Shown one piece after another: positions 1-7,927 of a stretch of DNA of 64,000 nucleotides. The position numbers and the translations under genes were made by a program. The DNA lies in the NCBI GenBank assembly GCA_900757415.1, contig CAAENU010000048.1, positions 42,373 through 106,372 on the forward strand, in the 5' to 3' direction. Origin of the DNA: an uncultured Oscillospiraceae bacterium. GTDB taxonomy: Bacteria > Bacillota > Clostridia > Oscillospirales > Oscillospiraceae. The notes beneath the pieces were generated by a model. The model was given only the letters and a program-made list of their open reading frames with translations. It did not search any database and had not been told where the DNA came from. Positions within the stretch are counted from its first letter, which is position 1. Each line of letters begins with the position of its first letter.

Positions 1-95
1 GTCATATAGAAGGTCTCCCAGATCGCATAGGGCAGGGAGTGTAGCACATTCATCAGATCCTGCACAGACTGGGGACTGAAAAGATTACTGTACAT
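1..95 (-). CDS. metI: Methionine ABC transporter permease MetI, N-terminal fragment
   Basis: The ATG lies at 95..93 and the frame stays open to the window edge, giving about 31 residues that begin MYSNLFSPQSVQDLMNVL. The start overlaps the last 11 bases of metN, which implies translational coupling. MetI permeases begin with a short cytoplasmic amphipathic stretch like this one. The identification rests mainly on position, directly downstream of metQ and metN. Most of the gene is outside the window. Confidence 0.75.
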   Translation of the reverse strand, partial: MYSNLFSPQSVQDLMNVLHSLPYAIWETFYM

Positions 96-1095
96 CGCTC
101 TCGACCTCCTCTACCTGAACATTGGCCACCGTGTTGATAAAGCGAATCGCCCGCTCATACTGGCCGCTGGGAATACCCAGCATCATGCTGCCGTACACGG
201 TTTCAGACAGCTTCTGCGTGCTGGCGGAAATGACATTGCACAGGATGCCCTCTTCCGAGGCCAGTCGTGCGATCATGGGGATGCTGGTGGTTTTGCTGTC
301 CTTGAACACCAGACGTACCAGCTTTTCCTCGGCCGGGTCATATACCTGCGCGTCGGCGCCGCCGGGGAAGACCAGACGCCGTCCGGCCGCGGATTTTGGC
401 GCGGCGAAAACGGTGCCTACCATGCCGGACTCGGCCACAACGCCGCCGTCCAGAATGGCTACATGACTGCAAATCTCCTTCACCACGCTCATCTGGTGGG
501 TGATCACCACCACGGTGATGCCCAGCTTTTTGTTGATGTCGCGGATCAGCTCCAGAATCTGCCGCGTGGTGTTGGGATCCAGCGCGCTGGTAGCTTCATC
601 GCACAGCAGCACCTTGGGATCGGTAGCCAGTGCGCGGGCAATGGCCACGCGCTGCTGCTGTCCGCCGGAAAGCTGGGCGGGGTAGGCGTTGGCCTTGTCG
701 GGCAGACCCACCAGCTCCAGCAGCTCGCGGGCGCGCTTTTCGGCTTCAGCCTTCTTTACGCCCACCAGCTCCATGGGAAAGCATACATTCTTCAGACAGG
801 TTCGCTGCATCAGCAGATTGAAGTGCTGAAAGATCATGGTGATCTCCCGGCGTGCCGCGCGGAGCTGGGGAGGGGTCATGGTGTCCAGCCGCTGGCCGTT
901 CACCACGATCTCGCCGCTGGTAGGCCGCTCCAGCAGGTTGATGCACCGCACCAGTGTGCTCTTGCCTGCGCCGGACATACCGATGATACCATAGATGTCT
1001 CCATCCTCAATGGTAAGGGAGACGTCCTTGAGTGCGTCTACCCCTCCGGCCATACCGGAGTCAAACGTCTTGCTGACGTGTTTTAGTTCAATCAT
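85..1095 (-). CDS. metN: Methionine ABC transporter ATP-binding protein MetN
   Basis: This 336-residue protein powers high-affinity uptake of methionine through the MetNIQ transporter at the inner face of the membrane. Walker A is GMSGAGKST at residues 39-47, the ABC signature LSGGQQQR is at 142-149, and Walker B VLLCDE is at 162-167. After about residue 260 there is an ACT-like NIL domain, the part of MetN known to bind methionine and cause trans-inhibition. Length is typical for the family. It sits 18 bases downstream of metQ and overlaps metI, so the three form one operon under the leader at 2193-2412. Confidence 0.95.
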   Translation of the reverse strand: MIELKHVSKTFDSGMAGGVDALKDVSLTIEDGDIYGIIGMSGAGKSTLVRCINLLERPTSGEIVVNGQRLDTMTPPQLRAARREITMIFQHFNLLMQRTCLKNVCFPMELVGVKKAEAEKRARELLELVGLPDKANAYPAQLSGGQQQRVAIARALATDPKVLLCDEATSALDPNTTRQILELIRDINKKLGITVVVITHQMSVVKEICSHVAILDGGVVAESGMVGTVFAAPKSAAGRRLVFPGGADAQVYDPAEEKLVRLVFKDSKTTSIPMIARLASEEGILCNVISASTQKLSETVYGSMMLGIPSGQYERAIRFINTVANVQVEEVESDVQ

Positions 1096-1113
1096 GGACG
1101 TCTCCCTCCTTCA

Positions 1114-2022
1114 TTACTTGCTGGTCACAGCGTCCAGAGTGGTCTGCTTGCCGCCATACAGGCCCATGGGCTCCACGTGGACGGAAGAGACAGATACGAT
1201 GTGCGTGCCGTTCTGAGCGTTGAAGTCCTCCAGATAGGGCAGGTGCTGGAAGTAGTTGGCATCCACAGCGCCATCTTCAACAGCGGTGTTGGGCTGCACA
1301 TAGTCATTGAAGACCTGGATGTCCAGAGTGATACCCTTGTCGGCCAGGATGGTCTTCACGATCTCCAGGATCTCGGCGTGGGGAGCAGGAGTGGCAGCGA
1401 TGGTGATGGTCTCGCCGTTCAGGGCGTCATAATCCACGGAAGCGTCATAGCCGTCGGTGGGATTCTCCACCACGGACACCACAGAACCGTCATACTTCTC
1501 GTTGATGAAGTCCACGACCTGCTGGCTCTCCAGCGCGGCCTTCAGGGCCAGCGTCTTGGGGGAGGTCTCGTTGCCTTCCTTCACGGTTAGGATGTTGGCG
1601 TAAGCGGAGGCGCTGCCTTCGATCAGCAGGGAATCCTTAACGGGGTTCAGGCCGGCGTTGATGGCGTAGTTGCTGTTGATTACGGCGTAATCCACATCGG
1701 GCAGCTGGTTGGGCAGCTGAGCGGCCTCGGCCTCAACGATCTCAACGTTGAAGGGGTTGTCAACGATGTCATTCTTGGTGGCGGTGATGCCGGCGCCGTC
1801 AGCCAGCTTGATGATGCCGTTCTCCTGCAGCAGCAGCAGGGCGCGTGCCTCGTTGGTGGTGTCGTTGGGAACAGCGATCTTGACGACAGGCTTGTCGGCG
1901 TCGTCGCTGTTGTCGCTGTCAGTGGTGCTGTTGCTGCCGCCGCCGCAGGCGGTTAGGCTCAGGGTCAGGACCAGCGCCAGTGCCAGCGCGGCCAGCTTCA
2001 CAAAATAGTTATGCTTCTTCAT
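1114..2022 (-). CDS. metQ: Methionine-binding lipoprotein MetQ (NLPA family)
   Basis: This 302-residue solute-binding lipoprotein delivers methionine to MetNI. The start at 2022 is chosen because GGAG lies just upstream; a longer frame reaching 2067 has no comparable site. The N-terminus has basic residues, a hydrophobic core and a lipobox LTAC with the lipidated Cys at about residue 23. A low-complexity Gly/Ser/Thr/Asp linker follows, then the NLPA fold, with motifs such as TIAATPAPHAEIL and DANYFQHLPYL. First gene of the metQNI operon, 170 bases downstream of the leader terminator. Confidence 0.95.
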   Translation of the reverse strand: MKKHNYFVKLAALALALVLTLSLTACGGGSNSTTDSDNSDDADKPVVKIAVPNDTTNEARALLLLQENGIIKLADGAGITATKNDIVDNPFNVEIVEAEAAQLPNQLPDVDYAVINSNYAINAGLNPVKDSLLIEGSASAYANILTVKEGNETSPKTLALKAALESQQVVDFINEKYDGSVVSVVENPTDGYDASVDYDALNGETITIAATPAPHAEILEIVKTILADKGITLDIQVFNDYVQPNTAVEDGAVDANYFQHLPYLEDFNAQNGTHIVSVSSVHVEPMGLYGGKQTTLDAVTSK

Positions 2023-2192
2023 GGTGATTTCTCCTTTTTTCATCAAAAATGTATCATAAATTTTCATGATGACGTAGTGTGCTATATGGCGTTCTTACCG
2101 GCAGCGCCATGCCTTATCATAATGCGTTGTGTCCTGCGGACACATTCGTTTGGACATCCGGGCCACTTGCGATCCACTCCTTTCAGCGAAAC

Positions 2193-2229
2193 AAAAAAAC
2201 AGCGGCAGGTCAATCGACCTTCCGCTGTT
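2193..2229 (-). terminator. Intrinsic terminator in the metQ leader (attenuator)
   Basis: On the minus strand the arms AACAGCGG and CCGCTGTT pair (2222-2229 with 2198-2205). An inner AGGTC/GACCT pair closes a 4-base loop, and a run of seven T follows directly (2199..2193). It lies between the leader peptide stop at 2252 and metQ at 2022, so it would stop transcription before the transporter genes unless prevented. CTGCTG at the leader peptide's end can pair with CAGCGG of the 5' arm, and GGTCAA can pair with TTGACC of the 3' arm. These are candidate antiterminator pairings, not tested. Confidence 0.85.
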
Positions 2230-2251
2230 GTGACTGTGCGTTGTTCTGCTT

Positions 2252-2365
2252 TCAGCAGGACTTTGTACCGTCCGGGAAAATCAGTTGACCGTTTTGAGCG
2301 CGACGAAACATGCACATGCAGCACATGCACATCTCCATGGACATCATCATGCTCAGCTTTTTCAT
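2252..2365 (-). CDS. Met/Cys-rich 37-residue leader peptide of the metQNI operon
   Basis: The frame starts with ATG at 2365, 10 bases after AAAGGAG, and ends with TGA at 2254..2252. Met is at residues 1, 6, 7, 8, 10, 12, 14, 17 and 19 and Cys at 13, 15, 16, 18 and 37, giving a core MCMCCMCM. Such codon crowding in front of a terminator and a methionine importer is what a ribosome-stalling attenuator needs. A ribosome reaching the stop would cover the CTGCTG segment and let the terminator form. A ribosome held on Met codons would leave that segment free. The alternative, a small metal-binding peptide, cannot be excluded from sequence alone. Confidence 0.75.
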   Translation of the reverse strand: MKKLSMMMSMEMCMCCMCMFRRAQNGQLIFPDGTKSC

Positions 2366-2418
2366 CACTGATTTTCTCCTTTCCTCAAGTCTGAGGCGCG
2401 TTCGCCTTTGTTGGTGGC

Positions 2419-2447
2419 ATGTTAACGCTTTATGGGCCGTTTGTCAA
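2419..2447 (-). promoter_or_regulatory. Promoter of the metQNI leader
   Basis: The -35 element TTGACA is at 2447..2442 and the -10 element TAACAT at 2424..2419, separated by 17 bases. Transcription should begin near 2412, about 45 bases before the leader peptide start. No S-box (SAM) riboswitch or T-box motif is visible between here and metQ. Confidence 0.85.
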
Positions 2448-2625
2448 CCCCTTTTTGTACATTCTGTCCATTTGCTGCAAAAGCGAGTCTATCATCCTAC
2501 TGTTTTCGTATAGTTTCGCCATGAGCGATAATATTGATGCATTTTGCGCTTTTGCCTGCCATCAGTTGGTGTAATTGTATGGAAAAAGGGAAAAAATGAT
2601 CTGTCGGCACTGCGCGCATTCCCGC

Positions 2626-3939
2626 TCAGTTCTTTTTCAGAAATCTTCTCAAAAACCAGATCGCCATCACCGCGCAGATGCACTCCGAGATCACCGGTGC
2701 ATACCATATGGCGCTGCCGCCCACAGCGACGGCCAGCGCCACCAGCGCCGTGGCCTGAAACAGAAGGCCCCGTCCCACAGAGATGGAGATCGCGGATCTG
2801 GGCTGCTCCACCGCCGTCAGGAAGCCGCCCATAAGCACGTTGCTGCCCAGCAGGATATAGCACAAGCCGTACCGGCGCAGTGCGTCTGCCGCGCTGCCCA
2901 GCAGCTCCGGCTTTTCCGTACCGAGGAAGATCCCGGCGATCTGGGGCGCGAACACCATCACACCGGCAAAGATTACCGCCGTCATGATCCCTACTGCCGT
3001 AAAGCCGTAGCGCAGCAGCTTGCGATAGCCCGCCGCGTCCTCCTTGCCGTAGTGGTAGCTGACCAGCGGCTGGCTGCCCTGCGAGATACCCAGCATGGTG
3101 TTGATGATCAGGGTGTTCACATAGGCGATAATGGTGTAGCACACCAGACCGTCGTCGCCCAGACACTTGAGAATCACCCGGTTAAAGAGGAAGATCATCA
3201 CGCCGTTGCACAGCTCCGTCACGCCGTCGGCCACGCCAATGGGCAGCAGCCGCTTGTAGATGTGCCAATCCATCTTGAACTTCACAAAGTGGAAGGTGTT
3301 GTGCCCCCGCAGGAAGTGCCGCAGATAGATAATGCACGTCAGCAGTTGGGAAAGTCCGGTGGCGAACGCAGCGCCCCAAACGCCCCAGTCCAGCACGAAG
3401 ATGGCCACATAGTCCAGTACGCAGTTGGTCAGGCATCCGGTGATCACCGTCAGAATCGCCAACCGGGGATAGCCGTCCGTCTTGATCAGCACCTCCATAT
3501 TATAGGAGACGATGAAGCACAGGGCGAAGGGGGCCAGACCCCTGAGATAGTCGATGGTATACTGATAGGTCACGCCCTTGGCGCCCAGCAGCACGGCAAA
3601 CGGTTCGAGGAAAACGAATACCAGAGCGGTGACGGCCAGGCCGATGCCCATCAGCAGTGCCGTATTCTGGGAAAACAGGCGATTGGCTTTTTCCACCTGC
3701 TCCTGCCCCAGATAGATGGCGATGATGGTGCTGGTACCCACGGCAAAGATAACGCCGATGGAGAACAGCACGTTGGTGAACGGCACCGCCAGATTCACCG
3801 CTGCCATGGCGTATTCGCCTACGCCCTTGGCCACCATCAGCCCATCTACAATGGAGTAGAGGCTGAACACCATCAGCGACGCGACTGTTGCGGCTACGAA
3901 ATGTAAGAACTGCGATAAAAGACTTCGCTCATTGAGCAT
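2626..3939 (-). CDS. MATE family multidrug/toxin efflux transporter
   Basis: This 437-residue protein has about 12 hydrophobic segments and the duplicated MATE layout. Early motifs are SIVDGLMVAKGVG and AAVNLAVPF; the second half has the ISQGSQPLVSYHYG loop. MATE proteins exchange cations such as Na+ or H+ for organic cations. The substrate cannot be read from sequence. Monocistronic, with its own promoter and an inverted-repeat operator candidate upstream at 3972-3990. Confidence 0.9.
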   Translation of the reverse strand: MLNERSLLSQFLHFVAATVASLMVFSLYSIVDGLMVAKGVGEYAMAAVNLAVPFTNVLFSIGVIFAVGTSTIIAIYLGQEQVEKANRLFSQNTALLMGIGLAVTALVFVFLEPFAVLLGAKGVTYQYTIDYLRGLAPFALCFIVSYNMEVLIKTDGYPRLAILTVITGCLTNCVLDYVAIFVLDWGVWGAAFATGLSQLLTCIIYLRHFLRGHNTFHFVKFKMDWHIYKRLLPIGVADGVTELCNGVMIFLFNRVILKCLGDDGLVCYTIIAYVNTLIINTMLGISQGSQPLVSYHYGKEDAAGYRKLLRYGFTAVGIMTAVIFAGVMVFAPQIAGIFLGTEKPELLGSAADALRRYGLCYILLGSNVLMGGFLTAVEQPRSAISISVGRGLLFQATALVALAVAVGGSAIWYAPVISECICAVMAIWFLRRFLKKN

Positions 3940-3971
3940 TTTGGATGAAATTCCTTTCTTTCAAAAAATTT

Positions 3972-4026
3972 TTATACAAATTATGTATAATATTTCTAGT
4001 TTACCAGAGAAAGAGAACCCTGTCAA
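3972..4026 (-). promoter_or_regulatory. Promoter and operator candidate of the MATE gene
   Basis: TTGACA at 4026..4021 and TAAACT at 4003..3998 are 17 bases apart. Just downstream of the expected start lies an inverted repeat with arms TTATAC (3972-3977) and GTATAA (3985-3990), placed where a repressor would block transcription. The regulator is not encoded next to it. Confidence 0.7.
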
Positions 4027-4102
4027 TTCGTTCTTCGTTAAGACTTGTTAAGAATTGACCGCGCATCCTGAAGGCAAATGTATGTTCAAAAAATAACAAA
4101 GC

Positions 4103-4164
4103 TTGTCAAACCATAAGCCGCCGTGTATACTGGTAGTAGAATCGATACTTGTATCGATACTTGT
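4103..4164 (+). promoter_or_regulatory. Promoter and 12-bp tandem repeat upstream of the Na/Pi gene
   Basis: TTGTCA (4103-4108) and TATACT (4126-4131) are 17 bases apart, so the transcript should start near 4138. The next bases are two perfect head-to-tail copies of ATCGATACTTGT (4141-4152 and 4153-4164), ending about nine bases before the ribosome binding site. The repeat could be an operator pair or a leader element. Confidence 0.65.
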
Positions 4165-4186
4165 ATTATTATGGGAGAGTTTGGGC

Positions 4187-5947
4187 ATGGGAATTGCGGA
4201 TTTCATTTCGCTGCTGGGCGGCATCGCACTGTTTTTGTACGGTATGGCCGTCATGGGTGACAATTTGAAAAAGGTTGCCGGCAGCAAGCTGGAGCTGGTG
4301 CTCTATAAACTGTCGGGTACACCGCTGAAGGGTGTGCTGCTGGGCACCGGCGTCACCGCCGTGATCCAGTCCTCCTCCGCCACCTCCGTAATGGTGGTGG
4401 GTTTTGTCAACTCCGGCATGATGAAGGTGCGTCAGGCCATCGGCGTCATTATGGGCGCCATTCTCGGTACCAGCGTCACCGGGTGGATCCTGTGTCTCAA
4501 CAGCCTTTCCGGCGGCAGCGGCTGGGTGGATCTGCTGTCTACCGCCACGCTGACGGGCGTGGTCGCCGTGGCGGGTATCCTGCTGCGTATGATGAAGCGC
4601 AAACCCTCGCGCAAATATGTGGGCAATATCCTGCTGGGTTTTGCGGTGCTGATGTACGGCATGACGGCCATGTCCTCCGCAGTCTCGCCCCTGCGTGAAA
4701 GTCAGGAATTTATTGATATTCTTACCACGTTTTCCAATCCGCTGCTGGGCATTCTGGTGGGTCTTTTATTCACCAGCGTGCTGCAAAGCGCCAGCGCCGC
4801 CGTGGGTATTCTGCAGGTGCTGGCCGGCACCGGCGCCATCACATTCCAGATCGCTCTGCCCATCATCATGGGCATTGCCATCGGCGCGGCCGTGCCCGTG
4901 CTGCTTTCGGCGCTGGGTGCCAATATCAGCGGCCGCCGCACCGCTTTCGTTTATCTGCTTATCGATGTGCTGGGCGCGGCGATCTGGGCGCTGGTATTCT
5001 ATGCGGCCAATGCCATTGTGCACTTTACTTTCATGGATACGATCATGACCGCGGTCACTGTGGCGCTGATGAATACCCTGTTTCGCTTTGCCACGGTTCT
5101 GGTGCTGATGCCCGCCATACCGCTGCTGGAAAAGCTGGTTGTCTGGCTGGTACCTGACAGCAGCGGCAGTCAGCTGCTGGAGCAGCATGATATGGATCGG
5201 CTGGAGGAGCGCTTCCTGCAGCATCCGGCGCTGGCTATTGAGCAAAGCCGTCTTGTTACCGATTCCATGGCGGAAAAGGCGCGCGATAATCTGCTGCGCG
5301 CCATGCATCTGCGTCTGGAGTACAGTGAGCGCGGCTATGAGCAGGTGGATGAGGCCGAGCAGCTGGTCGACCGTTATGAGGACAAGCTTGGCACCTATCT
5401 TATGAAGCTGACAGGCCGTTCCCTGACGCCGGAGCAAACGGAGGAGGTGGCCAAGTACCTCCATACCATCTCCGATTTCGAGCGTATTTCCGACCACGCC
5501 TGCAACATCGCGGATGTCTGTCAGGAGATCGACGAGAAGAAAGTGGTTTTTTCTCCCAATGCTGTTCATGAGCTTCAGGTGCTGGAGAGTGCCGTTACCG
5601 AGATCCTCAGCACCGCCATCGATGCCTTTGTCAACGGCAATCTTCAGCTGGCGGCCCGCGTGGAGCCGCTGGAGGAGATTATTGACGGACTGTGCGACGA
5701 GGTAAAGTCCCACCATGTGGAGCGTCTGCAGCAGGGACTGTGCACGCTGAATCAGGGCTTCGTATTCAATGATCTGCTGACCAACTATGAGCGCGTGGCC
5801 GACCATTGCTCCAATATTGCCGTTGCCATCATTGAGGTGGAGAGCGACAATTTTGATACCCATGAGTACCTCAACAGTGTCAAGGCCATGAAGGATGCTT
5901 CGTTTGAGCGGTATTACGATGAATATAAAAAGAAGTACTCCGTGTGA
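4187..5947 (+). CDS. Na/Pi cotransporter family protein with PhoU-like C-terminus
   Basis: The 586-residue product starts at ATG 4187 after GGGAGA; the upstream extension to 4103 overlaps the promoter. The first ~330 residues are membrane-spanning and contain the duplicated family motif, QSSSATSVMVVGFVNSG and later QSASAAVGILQVLAGTG, which forms the Na+/phosphate path in NptA/SLC34-type symporters. The last ~220 residues are helical with two PhoU-like repeats. The family moves phosphate with sodium, either in or out, and the PhoU part suggests phosphate-responsive control. Family assignment is firm, direction of transport is not. Confidence 0.9.
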   Translation: MGIADFISLLGGIALFLYGMAVMGDNLKKVAGSKLELVLYKLSGTPLKGVLLGTGVTAVIQSSSATSVMVVGFVNSGMMKVRQAIGVIMGAILGTSVTGWILCLNSLSGGSGWVDLLSTATLTGVVAVAGILLRMMKRKPSRKYVGNILLGFAVLMYGMTAMSSAVSPLRESQEFIDILTTFSNPLLGILVGLLFTSVLQSASAAVGILQVLAGTGAITFQIALPIIMGIAIGAAVPVLLSALGANISGRRTAFVYLLIDVLGAAIWALVFYAANAIVHFTFMDTIMTAVTVALMNTLFRFATVLVLMPAIPLLEKLVVWLVPDSSGSQLLEQHDMDRLEERFLQHPALAIEQSRLVTDSMAEKARDNLLRAMHLRLEYSERGYEQVDEAEQLVDRYEDKLGTYLMKLTGRSLTPEQTEEVAKYLHTISDFERISDHACNIADVCQEIDEKKVVFSPNAVHELQVLESAVTEILSTAIDAFVNGNLQLAARVEPLEEIIDGLCDEVKSHHVERLQQGLCTLNQGFVFNDLLTNYERVADHCSNIAVAIIEVESDNFDTHEYLNSVKAMKDASFERYYDEYKKKYSV

Positions 5948-5973
5948 TACGGCGGAAATAAGGAGATGAGCCT

Positions 5974-6831
5974 ATGCGTGCCTATGTCATGGACGCTTTT
6001 TCCAAAACGCTTTTTGGCGGCAATCAGGCTGGTGTTGTCCTGCCGGACCGGCCGCTGGACGATACCGTGATGCAGCAGATTGCTGCCGAGTTCAAACATT
6101 CTGAAACCGCTTTTGCAGTTCTCAATGGCGATGGCAGCGTAACACTGCGGTATTTTACCCCTGCCGGGGAGGTGGAGCTTTGCGGCCACGCCACCGTGTC
6201 CGCCTTTGCCCTGCTGCGGCAGGAGGGGATGATTGCCGATGGCAGCCATATCGCCCATACCAGGGCGGCTGACCTGCATATTGAGGTTTCCGGCGGTACG
6301 GTGTGGATGGATATGGCGCCGCCGCGGCTGATCTGCAAGCTGGGAGAAGGGGAGTGGCCCGCATTATACGCGGCCTACGGCCTGACGGCGGACGACCGCC
6401 CGGAGGGCCTGGAGCCGTGGATCGTGTCTACCGGCCTTGCGGATATCATGATGCCCGTCCGGGATCACGATACGCTGATGCGGGCCGTTCAGAATGAAGC
6501 GGCGGTCACGGCGCTGTCCCGCCGCTATGACGTTACCGGCATCCATATGTTCTGCCCCGGCGGCGATGCCTGCACCGCCTATTGCAGCAACTACGCGCCG
6601 CTGTACGACATTCCCGAGGAATGTGCCACCGGCACCAGCAACGGCGCGCTGACCTATTACCTGTATCTCCACGGCATGGTACGCCCGCTGGCGGAAAATA
6701 TCTTCCTGCAGGGCGAGCATATGCACCGGCCTTCCCAGATTCGCAGCCGCCTCTATGATGAGAACGGCGCCGTGAACATCCGCATCGGCGGCAGCGCCGT
6801 CATGAGCATGTCCTGCGACATCAAGCTGTAA
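5974..6831 (+). CDS. PhzF family isomerase-like protein
   Basis: This 285-residue protein has the two-lobed diaminopimelate-epimerase-like fold of the PhzF family. The N-terminal signature DAFSKTLFGGNQAGVV is at residues 7-22, and Glu44 in KHSETAF matches the catalytic glutamate of PhzF. A second signature GHATVSAFALL follows, and the C-terminal lobe has ATGTSNGALTYYL. PhzF itself isomerises a phenazine precursor, but most homologues, including this one without phenazine genes nearby, have unknown substrates. It lies 26 bases after the Na/Pi gene and may share its transcript. Confidence 0.88.
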   Translation: MRAYVMDAFSKTLFGGNQAGVVLPDRPLDDTVMQQIAAEFKHSETAFAVLNGDGSVTLRYFTPAGEVELCGHATVSAFALLRQEGMIADGSHIAHTRAADLHIEVSGGTVWMDMAPPRLICKLGEGEWPALYAAYGLTADDRPEGLEPWIVSTGLADIMMPVRDHDTLMRAVQNEAAVTALSRRYDVTGIHMFCPGGDACTAYCSNYAPLYDIPEECATGTSNGALTYYLYLHGMVRPLAENIFLQGEHMHRPSQIRSRLYDENGAVNIRIGGSAVMSMSCDIKL

Positions 6832-6868
6832 AAAACCCCCGTATGACCATGGTCATACGGGGGTTTTT
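6832..6868. terminator. Bidirectional intrinsic terminator
   Basis: A perfect 28-base palindrome at 6836-6863 begins with five C and ends with five G. It is flanked by A and T runs, so it works for both the phzF-like gene and the convergent DMT transporter gene. Confidence 0.95.
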
Positions 6869-6872
6869 ACAT

Positions 6873-7748
6873 TTACTCTTTATACGCGAAAATGACGCCT
6901 GCCGTGATCAGCACTGCGCCGATGATACTCATCACGGAGATGGGTTCACCCAGCAGCAGCCACCCCACAAACACCGTTACAAAGGGGGAGGCGTACAGAT
7001 AGTTGTTGGTAACCACCACCCCCAGCGCCTTGAACGCGATATTCCAGATGGCAAAGCATACCGCGTTGCCCATCACGCCCAGAAACAGCCAGCTGATCAG
7101 CACCTTTGGCTCGGTGAACAGGGGCGCAAGGTCGGGCATGCCGTCCGTCAGCAGCATCAGCGGCACCGCCGTAAGAAAGGCCCACAGGAAAACCCGGCGC
7201 GTCACCAGAAAGTTGTCATACTGCTCCGTATACTTTTTAATAAGGATGGAATATATGGCCCACATCAGCGCCGCTGCCAGCGCCAGCAGGTCGCCCACCG
7301 GACTGAGATGGAACGAGAGCTGCCCGTTCAGCACCACCAGCACCACGCCGGCAATGGCAATCACCGCGCCGATGTACACATATTTTCCCAGCCGTTCGTT
7401 GCGGCGGCTGAACAGCTGTGCCAGCAGCACCGTCAGAATGGGACTCAGCGCCACCAGAATGCTGACGTTGGCGGCATAGGTGTGATCCAGTGCCGTATTC
7501 TGCAGGAAGAAGTAGAAGCTGCCGCCGGTGATGCCGATGAGGATGAACATCAGCTCATCCTTCCACGGCAGGCGCAGGGTTTTGGGCCGCAGGATCCACA
7601 GCGTGACATAGGCCAGTCCCATTCGCAGCGGAATGATTTGGATCGGTGTAAAATAAACCAGCAGATTTTTGGTCAGTACAAAGCAGCTGCCCCATACCAG
7701 AATGGTGATGATGGCGAAAAAATGCCCCATCAACTTGGATTTTGCCAT
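6873..7748 (-). CDS. EamA/DMT family transporter
   Basis: This 291-residue protein has ten predicted membrane helices in two EamA repeats. The first repeat starts near residue 10 with TILVWGSCFVLTKNLL. The second begins near 150 with a matching WAIYSILIKKYTEQYDN segment. Members export amino acids or other metabolites; the substrate here is unknown. It ends at the shared terminator 6832-6868, and its start region faces the nucleotidyltransferase gene. Confidence 0.88.
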   Translation of the reverse strand: MAKSKLMGHFFAIITILVWGSCFVLTKNLLVYFTPIQIIPLRMGLAYVTLWILRPKTLRLPWKDELMFILIGITGGSFYFFLQNTALDHTYAANVSILVALSPILTVLLAQLFSRRNERLGKYVYIGAVIAIAGVVLVVLNGQLSFHLSPVGDLLALAAALMWAIYSILIKKYTEQYDNFLVTRRVFLWAFLTAVPLMLLTDGMPDLAPLFTEPKVLISWLFLGVMGNAVCFAIWNIAFKALGVVVTNNYLYASPFVTVFVGWLLLGEPISVMSIIGAVLITAGVIFAYKE

Positions 7749-7860
7749 AGCGGTATCCCCCCGTGATATTTTTTCATAACATATCTATTATAGGGGATGA
7801 CGGGCATAAAATCTATAGCAAATGCCAAATTTCTGCAAAATTTTCCTGTCGAAAATACGG

Positions 7861-7889
7861 TTGCCCTTTGTCGGCAAACGTGTTATTAT
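7861..7889 (+). promoter_or_regulatory. Promoter of the nucleotidyltransferase gene
   Basis: TTGCCC (7861-7866) and TATTAT (7884-7889) are 17 bases apart, and AGGAGGA at 7914-7920 precedes the ATG at 7928. Confidence 0.6.
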
Positions 7890-7927
7890 GGTGCTTGGAA
7901 CAATTACCGCAACAGGAGGAACAGAAA

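Noticed and set aside
2023..2412. SAM riboswitch or Met T-box upstream of metQ
   Set aside because: None of the conserved S-box blocks and no AGGGTGG T-box sequence is present; the leader peptide and terminator explain the region better.
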